From: Roseovarius sp. THAF9
Lineage (GTDB): Bacteria; Pseudomonadota; Alphaproteobacteria; Rhodobacterales; Rhodobacteraceae
Direction of reading: 5' to 3'
Length of the DNA: 64,000 nt
NCBI RefSeq assembly: GCF_009363715.1
Contig: NZ_CP045404.1
Span: forward strand, 3,068,001-3,132,000
Below the pieces are notes generated by a model. The model was given only the letters and a program-made list of their open reading frames with translations. It was not told the origin of the DNA and made no database searches. The position numbers and the translations under genes were made by a program. Positions 45,046-54,662 of the stretch are shown here, piece by piece. Position 1 is the first letter of the stretch; each line of letters begins with the position of its first letter.

Positions 45046-45066
45046 CTTTGCATATGGAGAACACAA

Positions 45067-45756
45067 ATGGCTGGAGAAATTCCTGATCTTCACGCCCAGG
45101 AACGCACGGGGACGGGCAAGGGCGCCGCTCGTGCTGCACGCCGCGATGGCATGGTTCCGGGGATCGTATTCGGGGGCGACGTCGATCCGCTGCCCGTCAA
45201 CATTCCGTTCAACGTCCTGTTGAAGCGGCTGAAACAAGGCCGGTTCAAGTCCACCCTCTTCAACCTCAAGGTTGACGGGCACGACGACGTCCGCGTGATC
45301 TGCCGCGACGTTCAGCGCGACGTGGTCAAGGACCTTCCGACCCACTTCGACCTGATGCGCCTGCGCCGCACCACCAAGATCAACCTCTTCATCCCCGTCG
45401 AGTTCATCAACGAGGAAGAGTGCGAAGCGCTGAAAACCGGCGTCCTGACCGTGATCCGCAACGAGATCGAGCTTGTCGTCACCGCTGGCGACATCCCCGA
45501 AAGCATCACCGTCGACCTCAGCCTGATGGAGAACATCGGCGACACGATCACCATCAGCCAGGTCGAGCTGCCCCAGGGCGCGAAGCCCACGATCACCGAC
45601 CGTGACTTCGTGATCTGCAACATCGCGGCTCCGTCGGCTCTGAAATCCGACAGCGATGAAGAGGAAGACGAAGACGTCGCAGCCGATGAGGTCCCGGCAA
45701 CCGAACAAGAGGCCGGCCCGGACAGCGTCGAAGAAGCGGAAGGCGGCGAAGACTAA
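45067..45756 (+). CDS. rplY: 50S ribosomal protein L25, CTC form
   Basis: 229 aa. N-terminal L25 domain binding 5S rRNA ([20 protein letters not shown]), then the C-terminal TL5 domain of general stress protein CTC type, and a very acidic tail ([14 protein letters not shown]). ATG at 45067 with GGAGAACACAA before it. A strong terminator follows the stop. Confidence 0.94.
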   Translation: MAGEIPDLHAQERTGTGKGAARAARRDGMVPGIVFGGDVDPLPVNIPFNVLLKRLKQGRFKSTLFNLKVDGHDDVRVICRDVQRDVVKDLPTHFDLMRLRRTTKINLFIPVEFINEEECEALKTGVLTVIRNEIELVVTAGDIPESITVDLSLMENIGDTITISQVELPQGAKPTITDRDFVICNIAAPSALKSDSDEEEDEDVAADEVPATEQEAGPDSVEEAEGGED

Positions 45757-45784
45757 GCCCTTCCCCCGCTTGCGAAAACACCAG

Positions 45785-45813
45785 CGCGAGGGCCCCCGGC
45801 CCTCGCGTTTTTT
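45785..45813 (+). terminator. Strong rho-independent terminator of rplY
   Basis: CGCGAGGGCC (45785-45794), CCC loop, GGCCCTCGCG (45798-45807), TTTTTT. 28 bp after the rplY stop; its end touches the stop of the convergent methyltransferase gene. Confidence 0.9.
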
Positions 45814-46550
45814 CATGTGTGCCGCACGCGCCGGAAGCACAGGATCCGTCCCCGCGACGGCCCCGGATCGTAGGTCAGGTTCGAGTCCGACATGCAATCC
45901 ACGATTTGCTTGATCACCCGGTCGGGATACTGGTTTGGGTGCAGCTCCATCATCACCGCCCGCACATGCGCGGGCCACGGAGCACCGAACAGATGCCGCT
46001 CAGCGCCTTCCACGTCCATGATCACCAGATGCGGTCGGTATTCTTTCAGCAGCCCCGCCAACGGCAGCATAGGCACCGACACCAGCTTTTCGGGATCGGC
46101 TTCCTCGTCGGCGATCCGCCCTGCCCAGAACACCTTCTTGGGATCGAACGCGATCTCGTCCGCGTCCCCATCCCCGGTCACCGCCCCGTGGACAAGCCGC
46201 GTTGCCTGATGCCCGTTCCGATCGAGGTTGGCGCGGATCACCGGCAGCATCGCGGGGTTGGCCTCTACCGTGACGACGTTCTCGGCGCCAGCCACGCCCG
46301 CGCAGATCGAGGCGATGTACCCCACCCCCGCGCCCAGCTCGAGCACGCGCATCCCTTTGCGCAGCCGCATCTGCGCCGCATGGGCCTCATGCGCCTCGTA
46401 GGCGCCGCTGGCCAGCTTGCCCGCGACCCGGTCGTTCAGCATCTCGTCGGGCACCACCAGCGTGACACCGTTCACCGCGTATTCGCCCATTTCCCCTGCC
46501 CGTCCTTGCCGCTCACGTGTTGATTCAACGCGCCCCGCCGCGTAGACCAT
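45813..46550 (-). CDS. FkbM-like SAM-dependent methyltransferase
   Basis: 245 aa from the ATG at 46550 (an ATG at 46490, MGEYAVNGV, is possible; a TTG at 46577 would overlap pth and is rejected). SAM-binding motif VLELGAGVGYIASICAG, then VTVEANPAMLPVIRANL, LVIMDVEGAERHL and VMMELHPN, the FkbM family order. Sugar or polysaccharide O-methylation is the usual role; no target can be named. Divergent from pth with 26 bp between starts. Confidence 0.82.
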   Translation of the reverse strand: MVYAAGRVESTRERQGRAGEMGEYAVNGVTLVVPDEMLNDRVAGKLASGAYEAHEAHAAQMRLRKGMRVLELGAGVGYIASICAGVAGAENVVTVEANPAMLPVIRANLDRNGHQATRLVHGAVTGDGDADEIAFDPKKVFWAGRIADEEADPEKLVSVPMLPLAGLLKEYRPHLVIMDVEGAERHLFGAPWPAHVRAVMMELHPNQYPDRVIKQIVDCMSDSNLTYDPGPSRGRILCFRRVRHT

Positions 46551-46576
46551 CCTCACCAAAGAACGGGTGATCGGCA

Positions 46577-47293
46577 ATGCTGCTTTTCGTGGGCCTGGGA
46601 AATCCGGGCGGAAAATATGAGAAAAACCGCCACAATATCGGTTTCATGGCGCTCGACCGCATCGCCTCCGATCACGGCTTCGCGCCTTGGCGATCCAAGT
46701 TTCAAGGCCAGCTGACCGAGGGCAAGCTCGGCTCTGACAAAGTCCTGCTGCTCAAGCCCGAAACCTTCATGAACAAGTCCGGCCAGTCGGTCGGCGAGTC
46801 CATGCGCTTTTACAAGCTGGAGCCCTCGGACGTCATCGTCTTCCATGACGAGCTGGACCTTGCCCCCGGCAAATGCCGCGTCAAACAGGGCGGCGGCCAT
46901 GCAGGCCACAACGGCCTGCGCTCCATCCACGCGCATATCGGCGAGGATTACGGCCGCGTTCGCCTTGGCATCGGCCACCCGGGCCGCAAGGACCTGGTGT
47001 CGCATTACGTGCTTCAGGATTTCGCCAAGGCCGATGCCGACTGGCTCGACGACCTACTGCGCGGCATCTCCGACGGCGCACCCGAATTGGCCGCAGGCCA
47101 CAATGACAAGTTCCTCAATGCCGTCTCCCTGCGCACCGCGCCCGCCCGCTCCTCGAAATCCACCCCGAAACCTCAAGCCGACGCGAAACCTCAAGCCAAC
47201 GCGAAACCGGCTGCAAAGCCGGACGCGCCCTCCGCTCCGTCCGACACCGAAGACCGCAGCCCGCTGCAAAAGCTGATGGACAAGTTCCGGTAA
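46577..47293 (+). CDS. pth: Peptidyl-tRNA hydrolase
   Basis: 238 aa. Releases peptides from peptidyl-tRNA. Catalytic set: GLGNPGGKYEKNRHNIGF (His20-type), KPETFMNKSGQSV, VFHDELDL (Asp), and GHNGLRSI. After residue 185 comes a non-catalytic Lys/Pro/Ala tail made of short repeats (KPQADA, KPQANA, KPAAKP), longer than in E. coli Pth. Confidence 0.95.
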   Translation: MLLFVGLGNPGGKYEKNRHNIGFMALDRIASDHGFAPWRSKFQGQLTEGKLGSDKVLLLKPETFMNKSGQSVGESMRFYKLEPSDVIVFHDELDLAPGKCRVKQGGGHAGHNGLRSIHAHIGEDYGRVRLGIGHPGRKDLVSHYVLQDFAKADADWLDDLLRGISDGAPELAAGHNDKFLNAVSLRTAPARSSKSTPKPQADAKPQANAKPAAKPDAPSAPSDTEDRSPLQKLMDKFR

Positions 47294-47357
47294 CGCCGCG
47301 TTCTCCTTGCCGCCAGACGCACCGGGTGCTTTCCTGCACCAAAGGGAGGATCTTGTC

Positions 47358-48521
47358 ATGCGCGGCATCCTGAAATGGACGCTCCGGATACTCGGCTTTC
47401 TAGCGATCGTCGCCATCGGTATCGGCCTTTGGAAGCGCGAGGAAATCGCGCGGCTCATGGCGGTCAACACGCTTTTCGCGTCCGAGCATATCGTTGAAAA
47501 TTTCTCCAACATGAACAGCGCTTTCCTGCACACGCCCGTGCCACGTGGCGACGGGCCTGTCATGCCTCTGCCGCCGGGGGACCCCATCACCCTGACCGAA
47601 GGCACGCTAGACTGGATCGAAGACCGCGCCGTTACCTCGCTGCTCGTGCTCCACCAAGGCGAAGTCGTCCACGAAAGCTACCACCTCGAAACCGCACCGG
47701 ATGACCGCCGCATCAGCTGGTCCGTGGCCAAGTCCTTCCTTTCCGCGCTGATGGGCGTCGTGGTAAACGAGGACTATATCGCCTCCCTCGACGACCCCGT
47801 CACGCAATACGCGCCCGAACTGAAAGACAGCGCCTATGACGGGGCCACGATCCGCAACGTCCTGCAAATGACCAGCGGCGTGCGCTTTGACGAGGATTAC
47901 CTGGATTACGATTCCGACATAAACCGCATGGGCCGTGTGCTGGCTCTGGGCGGCAGCATGGACGGTTTCGCCGCCGGGCTGGACGCCCCCGACACGCCCC
48001 CCGGCGAACGCTGGCAATACGTCTCAATCGACACGCATGTCGTTGGCATGGTCATTCGCGGTGCCACGGGCCGCGACATCCCCTCGCTTTTGTCGGAAAA
48101 GATCATCGCGCCGCTCGGGCTCGAGTCCGAGCCCTACTATATCACCGACGGCGAAGGCGTCGCCTTCGTGCTCGGCGGCCTCAACCTGACCACCCGCGAC
48201 TATGCCCGCTTCGGCCTGATGATCGAACAGAACGGACAGCTAGGCGGCCAACAGGTGGTCCCCGCCGACTGGATCGCCGCGTCCACGCAACCCAGCGCCC
48301 CGACCCATCCGGGCCAGATCGGCTACGGCTACCAATGGTGGATCCCCGAAGGCTCGGAGTCGGGCCAGTTCATGGCGCGCGGCATCTACGGGCAGTATAT
48401 CTATATCGACCAGGCGCGTGACGTGGTCATCGTCACCACCGCCGCCGACCGCGCCTTTCGCGAACCGGGCGCGAATGACGCCAACATCGCCATGTTCCGC
48501 CGCATCGCGGGCGCGCTCTGA
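47358..48521 (+). CDS. Serine hydrolase of the beta-lactamase (class C-like) family
   Basis: 387 aa, one N-terminal membrane segment (about 8-24), then a penicillin-binding-like domain. Nucleophile motif SWSVAKSFLSALMG (S-x-x-K), and the tyrosine motif in the region YVSIDTHVV. ATG at 47358 is picked because AAAGGGAGGA precedes it; an ATG 51 bp upstream lacks one. Its substrate cannot be read from the sequence. Confidence 0.9.
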   Translation: MRGILKWTLRILGFLAIVAIGIGLWKREEIARLMAVNTLFASEHIVENFSNMNSAFLHTPVPRGDGPVMPLPPGDPITLTEGTLDWIEDRAVTSLLVLHQGEVVHESYHLETAPDDRRISWSVAKSFLSALMGVVVNEDYIASLDDPVTQYAPELKDSAYDGATIRNVLQMTSGVRFDEDYLDYDSDINRMGRVLALGGSMDGFAAGLDAPDTPPGERWQYVSIDTHVVGMVIRGATGRDIPSLLSEKIIAPLGLESEPYYITDGEGVAFVLGGLNLTTRDYARFGLMIEQNGQLGGQQVVPADWIAASTQPSAPTHPGQIGYGYQWWIPEGSESGQFMARGIYGQYIYIDQARDVVIVTTAADRAFREPGANDANIAMFRRIAGAL

Positions 48522-48598
48522 CGCCGCGACACACCGCCTCCCTTGCCCCGCTTCCGCCTGGCGTGCAGGATATGCCCAACCGGACCAGGGAGCATCGC

Positions 48599-48985
48599 AT
48601 GGCAATCGAAATGGACACCTCCGTCAACGTGCTGGGCGGCAAGCTCGAAAGCTGCTCCACCGCGCCCATGACCGGCTTTTTCCGAGACGGACATTGCAAC
48701 ACCTGCGCCGAAGACCAGGGCAGCCACACGGTCTGCGCCCTGATGACCGCCGAATTCCTCGCCTATTCGAAATACGTAGGCAACGACCTCTCCACACCGC
48801 GTCCCGAATTCGGCTTTGACGGTCTCAAGCCCGGCGACCACTGGTGCCTCTGCGCTAGCCGCTTCCTGCAAGCCCATGACGAAGGCTGCGCGCCCAAGGT
48901 GCGGCTCGAGGCGACCCACGCCCGCGCGCTCGATATCGTACCCATCGACGTGCTGAAACAGCACGCCTCCGGCGAGACATCATAA
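48599..48985 (+). CDS. DUF2237 family protein
   Basis: 128 aa soluble protein, DUF2237: SVNVLGGKLESCS, GFFRDGHCNT, SHTVCALMTAEFLAYSK and GDHWCLCASRFLQAH. The conserved cysteines hint at metal or redox chemistry, but no function is known. The start ATG at 48599 follows CAGGGAGC. Confidence 0.88.
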   Translation: MAIEMDTSVNVLGGKLESCSTAPMTGFFRDGHCNTCAEDQGSHTVCALMTAEFLAYSKYVGNDLSTPRPEFGFDGLKPGDHWCLCASRFLQAHDEGCAPKVRLEATHARALDIVPIDVLKQHASGETS

Positions 48986-49192
48986 GGCTCTCTCGCCGCT
49001 CCCCGGATGCGCATTCAGGGACTCGCCTGCGGCCCACAGGCTGATCGAATTCTGTGCATGGTGCCCGGCATTCGGCAGAAATTCAGGAACTCACATCGCG
49101 ACGGCACGTTCTTTCTCCGGGACGTCAATATCGGAGGAGTGACGCCACACCCGTCCTCCCGACCGTTTGAAAAAACGAAAGGAGACATCAAG

Positions 49193-49993
49193 ATGAAGAC
49201 CCTGACAACAACCATCCTGACATCCGCCGCGCTGGCCACAGCCGCCCCCGCGCTGGCCCAGCAGAACGATGCCGAAACCGACATGCCCGACTTCTGCGAA
49301 ACCGCCTTCATGCCGGCCGACCAGAACAAGGACGGCTTCATGAGCGAGCAGGAAATCAAGGACGCACGCGACGCCGAATTCGCAGCACTCGACCTCAACA
49401 AGGACGGCTCGGTCGACCGCGAGGAAATGACCAACTGCATCGGCAACGCTCAAGAGAAACAGCAGGAGGCCAAGAACACGTCGCAGACCGACGGCAATTC
49501 GCGCGACTGGTCTAACCTTGACACCGGTGGCAAGTCCGAAATGTCGGTCGAGGAATGGCAGAACTTGACCAACAAGATCTGGAAAAGCGGCGACTCGGAG
49601 ATGAAGTCGGCCGTATCCGAAGACACCGACGACGCCGAGCGGTTTGCCAAGACGGCCGTTGATCGGTTCAAGATGTACGATGGCAACGGCGACGGCGTCA
49701 TAACCCAAGCTGAATACGAAGGCGAAGTCGACAAGGACTGGAGCCAGAAGGCGATGGAAAAGCGTTTCGACGCGATGGACTCCGATGACTCCGGTGCGCT
49801 TTCGCCCGTCGAATATCGCGGCGCCGGGACGAAGGCGCTCGACATGACCGCAGGCACGTCCGAAAGCAAGAACATGGACAGCGGCGACAGCTCCGATGCC
49901 TCGGGCAACAGTGACTCCAGCGCAAGCGACACGCAGAACGCCAGCGACGAAACGACTGTTCCTGTCGTGATCTACTACTACTCGCTCGTGTAA
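49193..49993 (+). CDS. Secreted EF-hand calcium-binding protein
   Basis: 266 aa. Signal peptide (residues 1-24, ending APALAQQ). At least four EF-hand loops of DxNxDG type: DQNKDGFMSEQE, DLNKDGSVDREE, DGNGDGVITQAE and DSDDSGALSPVE. The C-terminus is a Ser/Asp/Asn-rich tail. ATG at 49193 follows AAAGGAGACATCAAG. Probably a periplasmic or surface calcium-binding protein; partner unknown. Confidence 0.88.
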   Translation: MKTLTTTILTSAALATAAPALAQQNDAETDMPDFCETAFMPADQNKDGFMSEQEIKDARDAEFAALDLNKDGSVDREEMTNCIGNAQEKQQEAKNTSQTDGNSRDWSNLDTGGKSEMSVEEWQNLTNKIWKSGDSEMKSAVSEDTDDAERFAKTAVDRFKMYDGNGDGVITQAEYEGEVDKDWSQKAMEKRFDAMDSDDSGALSPVEYRGAGTKALDMTAGTSESKNMDSGDSSDASGNSDSSASDTQNASDETTVPVVIYYYSLV

Positions 49994-50242
49994 GCTGACG
50001 AAGATATGCGATCCGAATGACGATGGAACGGCGCGCCGGATGTCATCGTCCGGCGCGTCGTCTATCTCTCGGCGCCGAGCGTCGGCGATAGCATCCGTGT
50101 GATATGTTTTCGCCGATGGCAACCTATCGCCAGGATCGCGAGTTCCCTCGGAGCCAACTTGCTCTGCACCCTCACGGCGCTACCTCAAGTGTGTAAAACG
50201 CGCCGGCCAGCGCGCTAGTACCAGTAAGCGAAGGAGACCCGT

Positions 50243-50500
50243 ATGCGACGCATTATTGCTTTCTCCGCGACCGCTATCCTGCTTTCCAGTGCGGCTATGG
50301 CCGACGACTCTGTCGCTGACTCCAAGCCGGAACAGTTGGAGCTCAACGCGGCTGGTTTCCTTTTCGACGACTCAATTCGCGAAGACGGCCAGCCCGATTC
50401 CGACGGTGACGAAGCCGCAGACGACGAAGACCGCGGCAACGATGAAAATACCTCGGACGACCAAGGCCAGGAAACCGAGGACGAAGAGGACGACGACTGA
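50243..50500 (+). CDS. Small acidic secreted protein
   Basis: 85 aa. Signal peptide (1-21, ending SAAMA). The mature 64 residues are strongly acidic and end in a D/E tract (residues 62-85; DDQGQETEDEEDDD). GAAGGAGACCCGT precedes the ATG. No family recognised. Next to the EF-hand gene, same strand. Confidence 0.72.
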   Translation: MRRIIAFSATAILLSSAAMADDSVADSKPEQLELNAAGFLFDDSIREDGQPDSDGDEAADDEDRGNDENTSDDQGQETEDEEDDD

Positions 50501-50533
50501 ACGCCCTCATTCCTTACCCGGGCGCGTGGTGCC

Positions 50534-51763
50534 CTAGTCGCCCTCACCCATCTCGAAGCCCAGGTGCCGTGCGACGGTAAAAATGTCCTTGTCGCCCCGT
50601 CCACACATGTTCATGCACAGGATGTGATCCTTCGGCAGCTCCGGCGCGATCTTCATCACATGCGCCAGCGCGTGACACGGCTCCAGCGCCGGGATGATCC
50701 CCTCGGCCTCGCAGCACAGCTTGAACGCTTCCAACGCTTCCTTGTCGGTGATCGAGACATATTTTGCGCGCCCGATCTCGTGCAGCCACGAATGCTCTGG
50801 CCCGATGCCCGGATAATCGAGGCCCGCCGAGATCGAGTAGCCTTCAAGGATCTGCCCGTCATCGTCCTGCAACAGGTAGGTCCGGTTGCCATGCAGCACC
50901 CCGGGCCGCCCGCCGGTCAGCGACGCGCAGTGTTCCATCTTCTCGTTCACGCCCTTGCCGCCGGCCTCGACGCCGATGATGTTGACCTCTTTGTCGTCAA
51001 GGAACGGGTAGAACAGCCCCATCGCGTTCGACCCGCCACCGATGGCGGCGATGATCGTGTCGGGCAGGCGGCCCTCGGCCTCCTGCATCTGTTCTTTGGC
51101 TTCCTTGCCGATAATCGACTGGAAATCACGCACCATCGCCGGATAGGGGTGCGGCCCCGCCACCGTGCCGATGCAGTAGAACGTGTCACGCACATTGGTC
51201 ACCCAGTCGCGCAGCGCGTCGTTCATCGCGTCCTTCAGCGTGCCGCGTCCGCTGGTCACCGGCACCACCTCGGCGCCCAGCAGCTTCATGCGGAACACGT
51301 TTGGCCGCTGACGCTCGACGTCATGCGCGCCCATGTAGACCACGCATTTCAGCCCGAACTTGGCACAGACCGTCGCCGTGGCCACCCCATGCTGGCCCGC
51401 ACCGGTCTCGGCGATGATGCGCGTCTTGCCCATACGCCGCGCCAGCAGGATCTGTCCCAGCACGTTGTTGATCTTGTGCGCGCCGGTGTGGTTCAACTCG
51501 TCGCGCTTCATGTAGATCTTGGCACCGCCCAGCCGCTCTGTCAGGCCCTCGGCGTGGTACATCGGGCTCGGCCGGCCGACGTAATGCTTCCACAGGAAAT
51601 CCATCTCGTCCCAGAAGCTCTGGTCGGTCTTGGCGTTCTCGTACTGCTCTTCCAGTTCCAGAATCAGCGGCATCAGCGTCTCGGACACGAATCGCCCGCC
51701 GAAGTCTCCGAAACGGCCCTTCTCGTCCGGGCCGGTCATGAAGGAGTTGAAGAGATCGTTCAT
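50534..51763 (-). CDS. trpB: Tryptophan synthase beta chain
   Basis: 409 aa PLP enzyme joining indole and serine. The PLP lysine is in [15 protein letters not shown] (about residue 95), with [13 protein letters not shown] and the phosphate loop [10 protein letters not shown]. Start at ATG 51763 (MNDLFNSF), family length; the open frame before it is discarded. Third member, with trpF, of a leftward transcription unit that includes two unrelated genes. Confidence 0.96.
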   Translation of the reverse strand: MNDLFNSFMTGPDEKGRFGDFGGRFVSETLMPLILELEEQYENAKTDQSFWDEMDFLWKHYVGRPSPMYHAEGLTERLGGAKIYMKRDELNHTGAHKINNVLGQILLARRMGKTRIIAETGAGQHGVATATVCAKFGLKCVVYMGAHDVERQRPNVFRMKLLGAEVVPVTSGRGTLKDAMNDALRDWVTNVRDTFYCIGTVAGPHPYPAMVRDFQSIIGKEAKEQMQEAEGRLPDTIIAAIGGGSNAMGLFYPFLDDKEVNIIGVEAGGKGVNEKMEHCASLTGGRPGVLHGNRTYLLQDDDGQILEGYSISAGLDYPGIGPEHSWLHEIGRAKYVSITDKEALEAFKLCCEAEGIIPALEPCHALAHVMKIAPELPKDHILCMNMCGRGDKDIFTVARHLGFEMGEGD

Positions 51764-51842
51764 GGTCATCATCCCTGTTTGCTTGCGCCTCAATAGGCCA
51801 CGGGCCCGCCGGTTTCCAGCGCATTCCTCTGCGACACGCGGC

Positions 51843-51872
51843 CCCAAGAATATTCGTACGAATATTCTCGGG
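51843..51872. repeat. Perfect palindrome with core ATTCGTACGAAT
   Basis: AGAATATTCGT-ACGAATATTCT (51847-51868), flanked by CCC/GGG. Between trpB and the methyltransferase gene, 4 bp after the latter's stop. Confidence 0.85.
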
Positions 51873-51875
51873 CGC

Positions 51876-52499
51876 TCACCTCACCCGCACGACATAGCCG
51901 GTGCTCAGCAAGTCCGGCTCGGCCAGAAGGAAGGGCCGGAAGGGTGGCGTGCTGTAAATGACCTTCCACGCGCCGGACGCCGCAAGCTTTTCCAGCACCG
52001 GCGGAAAGCCCTGATCCTCAAAAGTCGCATCCAGCAGGTTGAACACGCCAATACCCCCGGGCCGTGTCACCCGCGCCAGATGTTCCAGCGTCACAGGCGG
52101 CGCATGGCCCGGCCCGAACGCCCCGACGCAGACAAATCCCGCAAAAGCGTCGTCGTCAAAGGGCAACCCCACGCCAGTATCGGCCACCTCCAGCCGCTCG
52201 TAGGCGCCGGTTCTCTCGGCAAAACTCAGCATCTCGGTCGAGAGGTCGCAGCCCACAACCCGGCCATATCCCATCAGCCGCAGCGTCTCGCCCACCAGCC
52301 CGGTGCCACAACACGCGTCCAGCACCGGCGCGTCCGCCTCGCCCAGATACCGGCCCAGCAGCGCCGCGCCCAGACCGGGCAGGCGGAACCCCTGGCTCAG
52401 GCAATCGGCATCATAGCCGGTGGACCAACTGTCGTAGATCGCCCGCGATTCCTCGGGCGTCTTGGCCCCGTAAACATCGTCCAGATCCTGGCGGCTCAT
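51876..52499 (-). CDS. Class I SAM-dependent methyltransferase
   Basis: 207 aa from the ATG at 52499 (AAAAGGAGAGACGC in front). SAM motif [19 protein letters not shown], acidic [10 protein letters not shown], post-motif [14 protein letters not shown]. Substrate unknown. Inserted with a GNAT gene between trpF and trpB, same strand, hence probably co-transcribed. Confidence 0.86.
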   Translation of the reverse strand: MSRQDLDDVYGAKTPEESRAIYDSWSTGYDADCLSQGFRLPGLGAALLGRYLGEADAPVLDACCGTGLVGETLRLMGYGRVVGCDLSTEMLSFAERTGAYERLEVADTGVGLPFDDDAFAGFVCVGAFGPGHAPPVTLEHLARVTRPGGIGVFNLLDATFEDQGFPPVLEKLAASGAWKVIYSTPPFRPFLLAEPDLLSTGYVVRVR

Positions 52500-52542
52500 G
52501 CGTCTCTCCTTTTCGCCAGCTTGGGCAAAGCGGAGTGAGGCG

Positions 52543-52992
52543 TCAATCCAGTGCCAGCTTGAACCCGGTATGCGACGCGACAAAACCGATCCGCTCGTAG
52601 AACCGGTTGGCATCTTTCCGGCCTGAGTTCATCGTCAGTTGCACCAGCGTGCAGCCCGCGGCCCTCGCCCGCGCCTTGACGTCCTCGAACATCGCCTCGC
52701 CCACGCCCTGCCCGCGCATATCGCCCGCCACGCGCACGCTTTCCACCTGCGCCCGCCGCGCGGCACGCAGCGACAGCCCGCTGATGAAGGTGATCTGGTA
52801 GGTGGCGACGATCCGGCCCGTCTCGTCCTCGCCCACGATCAGATGGTTGCTACCCTCAACCCGCATCCGCGCAAAGGCGGCCTGGTAGAGTTCGGGCTCG
52901 GCGCCCTCGCGCCTCTGCCCCAGCATGTCATCTGTCAAAAGCGCCACCACGGCAGCGACATCCGCCTCTGCCGCCTCGCGGAACCGGATCAT
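52543..52992 (-). CDS. GNAT family N-acetyltransferase
   Basis: 149 aa. Acetyl-CoA motif [19 protein letters not shown] (R/Q-x-x-G-x-G) near residue 90, preceded by [15 protein letters not shown] and followed by [20 protein letters not shown]. Small molecule or protein target unknown. Its start overlaps the trpF stop by 4 bp. Confidence 0.9.
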   Translation of the reverse strand: MIRFREAAEADVAAVVALLTDDMLGQRREGAEPELYQAAFARMRVEGSNHLIVGEDETGRIVATYQITFISGLSLRAARRAQVESVRVAGDMRGQGVGEAMFEDVKARARAAGCTLVQLTMNSGRKDANRFYERIGFVASHTGFKLALD

Positions 52993-53633
52993 GCCCGCGC
53001 CGCGTCGGCGAAGGCACGCATCTTGCCGTGGTCCTTGACCCCCGGCGCACTTTCCAGCGCGGACGACAGATCAAGCTGCCGCGCCCCCGTCACCCGGATC
53101 GCTTCGGCCACGTTGTCCACGGTCAGCCCACCGGCCAGCATCCACGGCACGGACCAGTCCCGCCCCGCGATCAGGTTCCAGTCAAAGCTTTCGGCATTTC
53201 CGCCCGGGCGGGTGGCGTCCTTCGGCGGCTTGGCATCCAGCAGGATCTGGTCCGCCACCGCCGCGTACCGGTCGATCACCTCCAGGTCGCCCGCCTCGCG
53301 CACACCGACCGCTTTCATCACCGGCAGGCCATAGCGGGCCTTGATCTCGGCGACCCGCTCGGGGGGCTCCTGTCCATGCAATTGCAACATGTCCAGCGGC
53401 ACGACGCCCGTCAGCTCGTCCAGCAAGGCGTCGTCCGCATCCACCACCAGCGCAACCTTGGCCACGCCGGGCGGCACCGCCAGTGCCATCTCGCGCGCCA
53501 GCTGAGGCGTCACGTAGCGCGGCGACTTGGGAAAGAACACGAACCCCACATAGGCTGCCCCCGCCGCCACTGCGGCAGGAATATCCTCGGGCCGGGTCAG
53601 CCCGCACATTTTGATCCGGATGTCCTGCGCCAT
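52989..53633 (-). CDS. trpF: Phosphoribosylanthranilate isomerase
   Basis: 214 aa TIM-barrel enzyme of tryptophan synthesis. Catalytic Cys in [11 protein letters not shown] (about 10), the FFPKSPRYV loop, [11 protein letters not shown] and the phosphate-binding [12 protein letters not shown] at 53633; longer upstream frames are not coding. Same strand after the lapA-like gene and before the GNAT. Confidence 0.95.
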   Translation of the reverse strand: MAQDIRIKMCGLTRPEDIPAAVAAGAAYVGFVFFPKSPRYVTPQLAREMALAVPPGVAKVALVVDADDALLDELTGVVPLDMLQLHGQEPPERVAEIKARYGLPVMKAVGVREAGDLEVIDRYAAVADQILLDAKPPKDATRPGGNAESFDWNLIAGRDWSVPWMLAGGLTVDNVAEAIRVTGARQLDLSSALESAPGVKDHGKMRAFADAARA

Positions 53634-53644
53634 GACGCAGTCGG

Positions 53645-53995
53645 TTAGCTGGCCTCGTCCAGAAGCGCAAGCACCTCGTCCTGGTCCTTGTGCTTCTCGC
53701 CTTTCAGCCGCCGAACCTCTGCGCGCAGCGCCGCCATCTCGCGCGCCTGCCGCGCCGCCGCCGCGCGCTCCTTGGCCTCGCGGATCCATTCCCAGATGAA
53801 CCCGATCACCAAGCCCGCAAGGATGCCACCGAACATCACGATGAACAGCGGAAGTTCGTAGGACGGGTTCAGCGCTGCCATGCCGCCCAGTTCCTGCGGC
53901 AGGATCTGCACCTCGACAAACTGCCGGTTGGCCAGCGCGATCAAGATAAGCGCCAGTCCAAAGATTGCGATCGAAAGGTAACGGATATAACGCAT
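53645..53995 (-). CDS. LapA-type (DUF1049) membrane protein
   Basis: 116 aa. Two helices (about 6-22 and 43-66; [17 protein letters not shown]) and a C-terminal coiled coil with many Arg/Ala residues ([19 protein letters not shown]). LapA family; in E. coli LapA works with LapB in lipopolysaccharide control. Starts one base inside the ihfB stop and precedes trpF, as in many alphaproteobacteria. Confidence 0.88.
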   Translation of the reverse strand: MRYIRYLSIAIFGLALILIALANRQFVEVQILPQELGGMAALNPSYELPLFIVMFGGILAGLVIGFIWEWIREAKERAAAARQAREMAALRAEVRRLKGEKHKDQDEVLALLDEAS

Positions 53996-54279
53996 CAGGA
54001 CTTCCCGTTCAGCCGTTCACGCAAAAGCTTCCCAGCCTTGAAGAACGGCACATGTTTTTCCTCGACCTGCACCGACTCGCCGGTGCGCGGGTTGCGCCCG
54101 GTCCGGGCATCGCGTTTCTTGACCGAGAACGCTCCGAAGCCGCGCAGTTCGACACGGTTGCCTTCGGCCATGGCATTGGTGATTTCATTGAAAATAGTGT
54201 TCACGATGCGCTCGACGTCACGCTGATACAGATGTGGATTCTCGTCGGCGATCTTCTGAATTAATTCCGACCTTATCAT
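53995..54279 (-). CDS. ihfB: Integration host factor beta subunit
   Basis: 94 aa DNA-bending protein of the HU/IHF family: [20 protein letters not shown], then [20 protein letters not shown] and [24 protein letters not shown] at 54279; an ATG 33 bp upstream is not needed. It acts with IhfA in recombination and transcription. Behind rpsA, the usual order. Confidence 0.96.
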   Translation of the reverse strand: MIRSELIQKIADENPHLYQRDVERIVNTIFNEITNAMAEGNRVELRGFGAFSVKKRDARTGRNPRTGESVQVEEKHVPFFKAGKLLRERLNGKS

Positions 54280-54609
54280 CGGTTCCCCCCGGGCATTGTT
54301 CTTAGTTCGCACAGCGTATCGATTTACACGACTATAGATAGAAAAAGCGCAATTAGGAACTGCAACCTACCGGATAAACTCGGAAATTCGCGAGGAAAAA
54401 GCGCGCGGCGCTGCCGCGTGCTGATGTTTGCCTACCCGAAAGGCGGGCATCGCGGCACCCCCTGGCGGCAGGGTCAGGCGCATTTGGTCATGATTCGGAC
54501 GCGCCCGGTGGCCTCCTGTCGCTTGGGCATGCAATCGGCTCGAAGACGGTGCGAGATGCGCGAAAACTGCCTCGGATCGAGACTTCGCCGGTAGACCGGC
54601 ACAAAACGC

Positions 54610-54640
54610 AAAAAGGCCCCGCGCAATGGCGGGGCCTTTC
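54610..54640 (-). terminator. rpsA terminator
   Basis: Stem GGCCCCGC (54615-54622) with GCGGGGCC (54629-54636), loop GCAATG. On the minus strand it is followed by TTTTTGCG, the U-tract for rpsA; it lies 22 bp after the rpsA stop. Confidence 0.88.
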
Positions 54641-54662
54641 CAATTTTCCAACCGTAGCCGGC

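Noticed and set aside
49994..50242. Small RNA or gene in the gap before the acidic protein
   Set aside because: No clear hairpin-terminator pair or frame; only a ribosome-binding site and G+C-rich palindromic bits near 50200.
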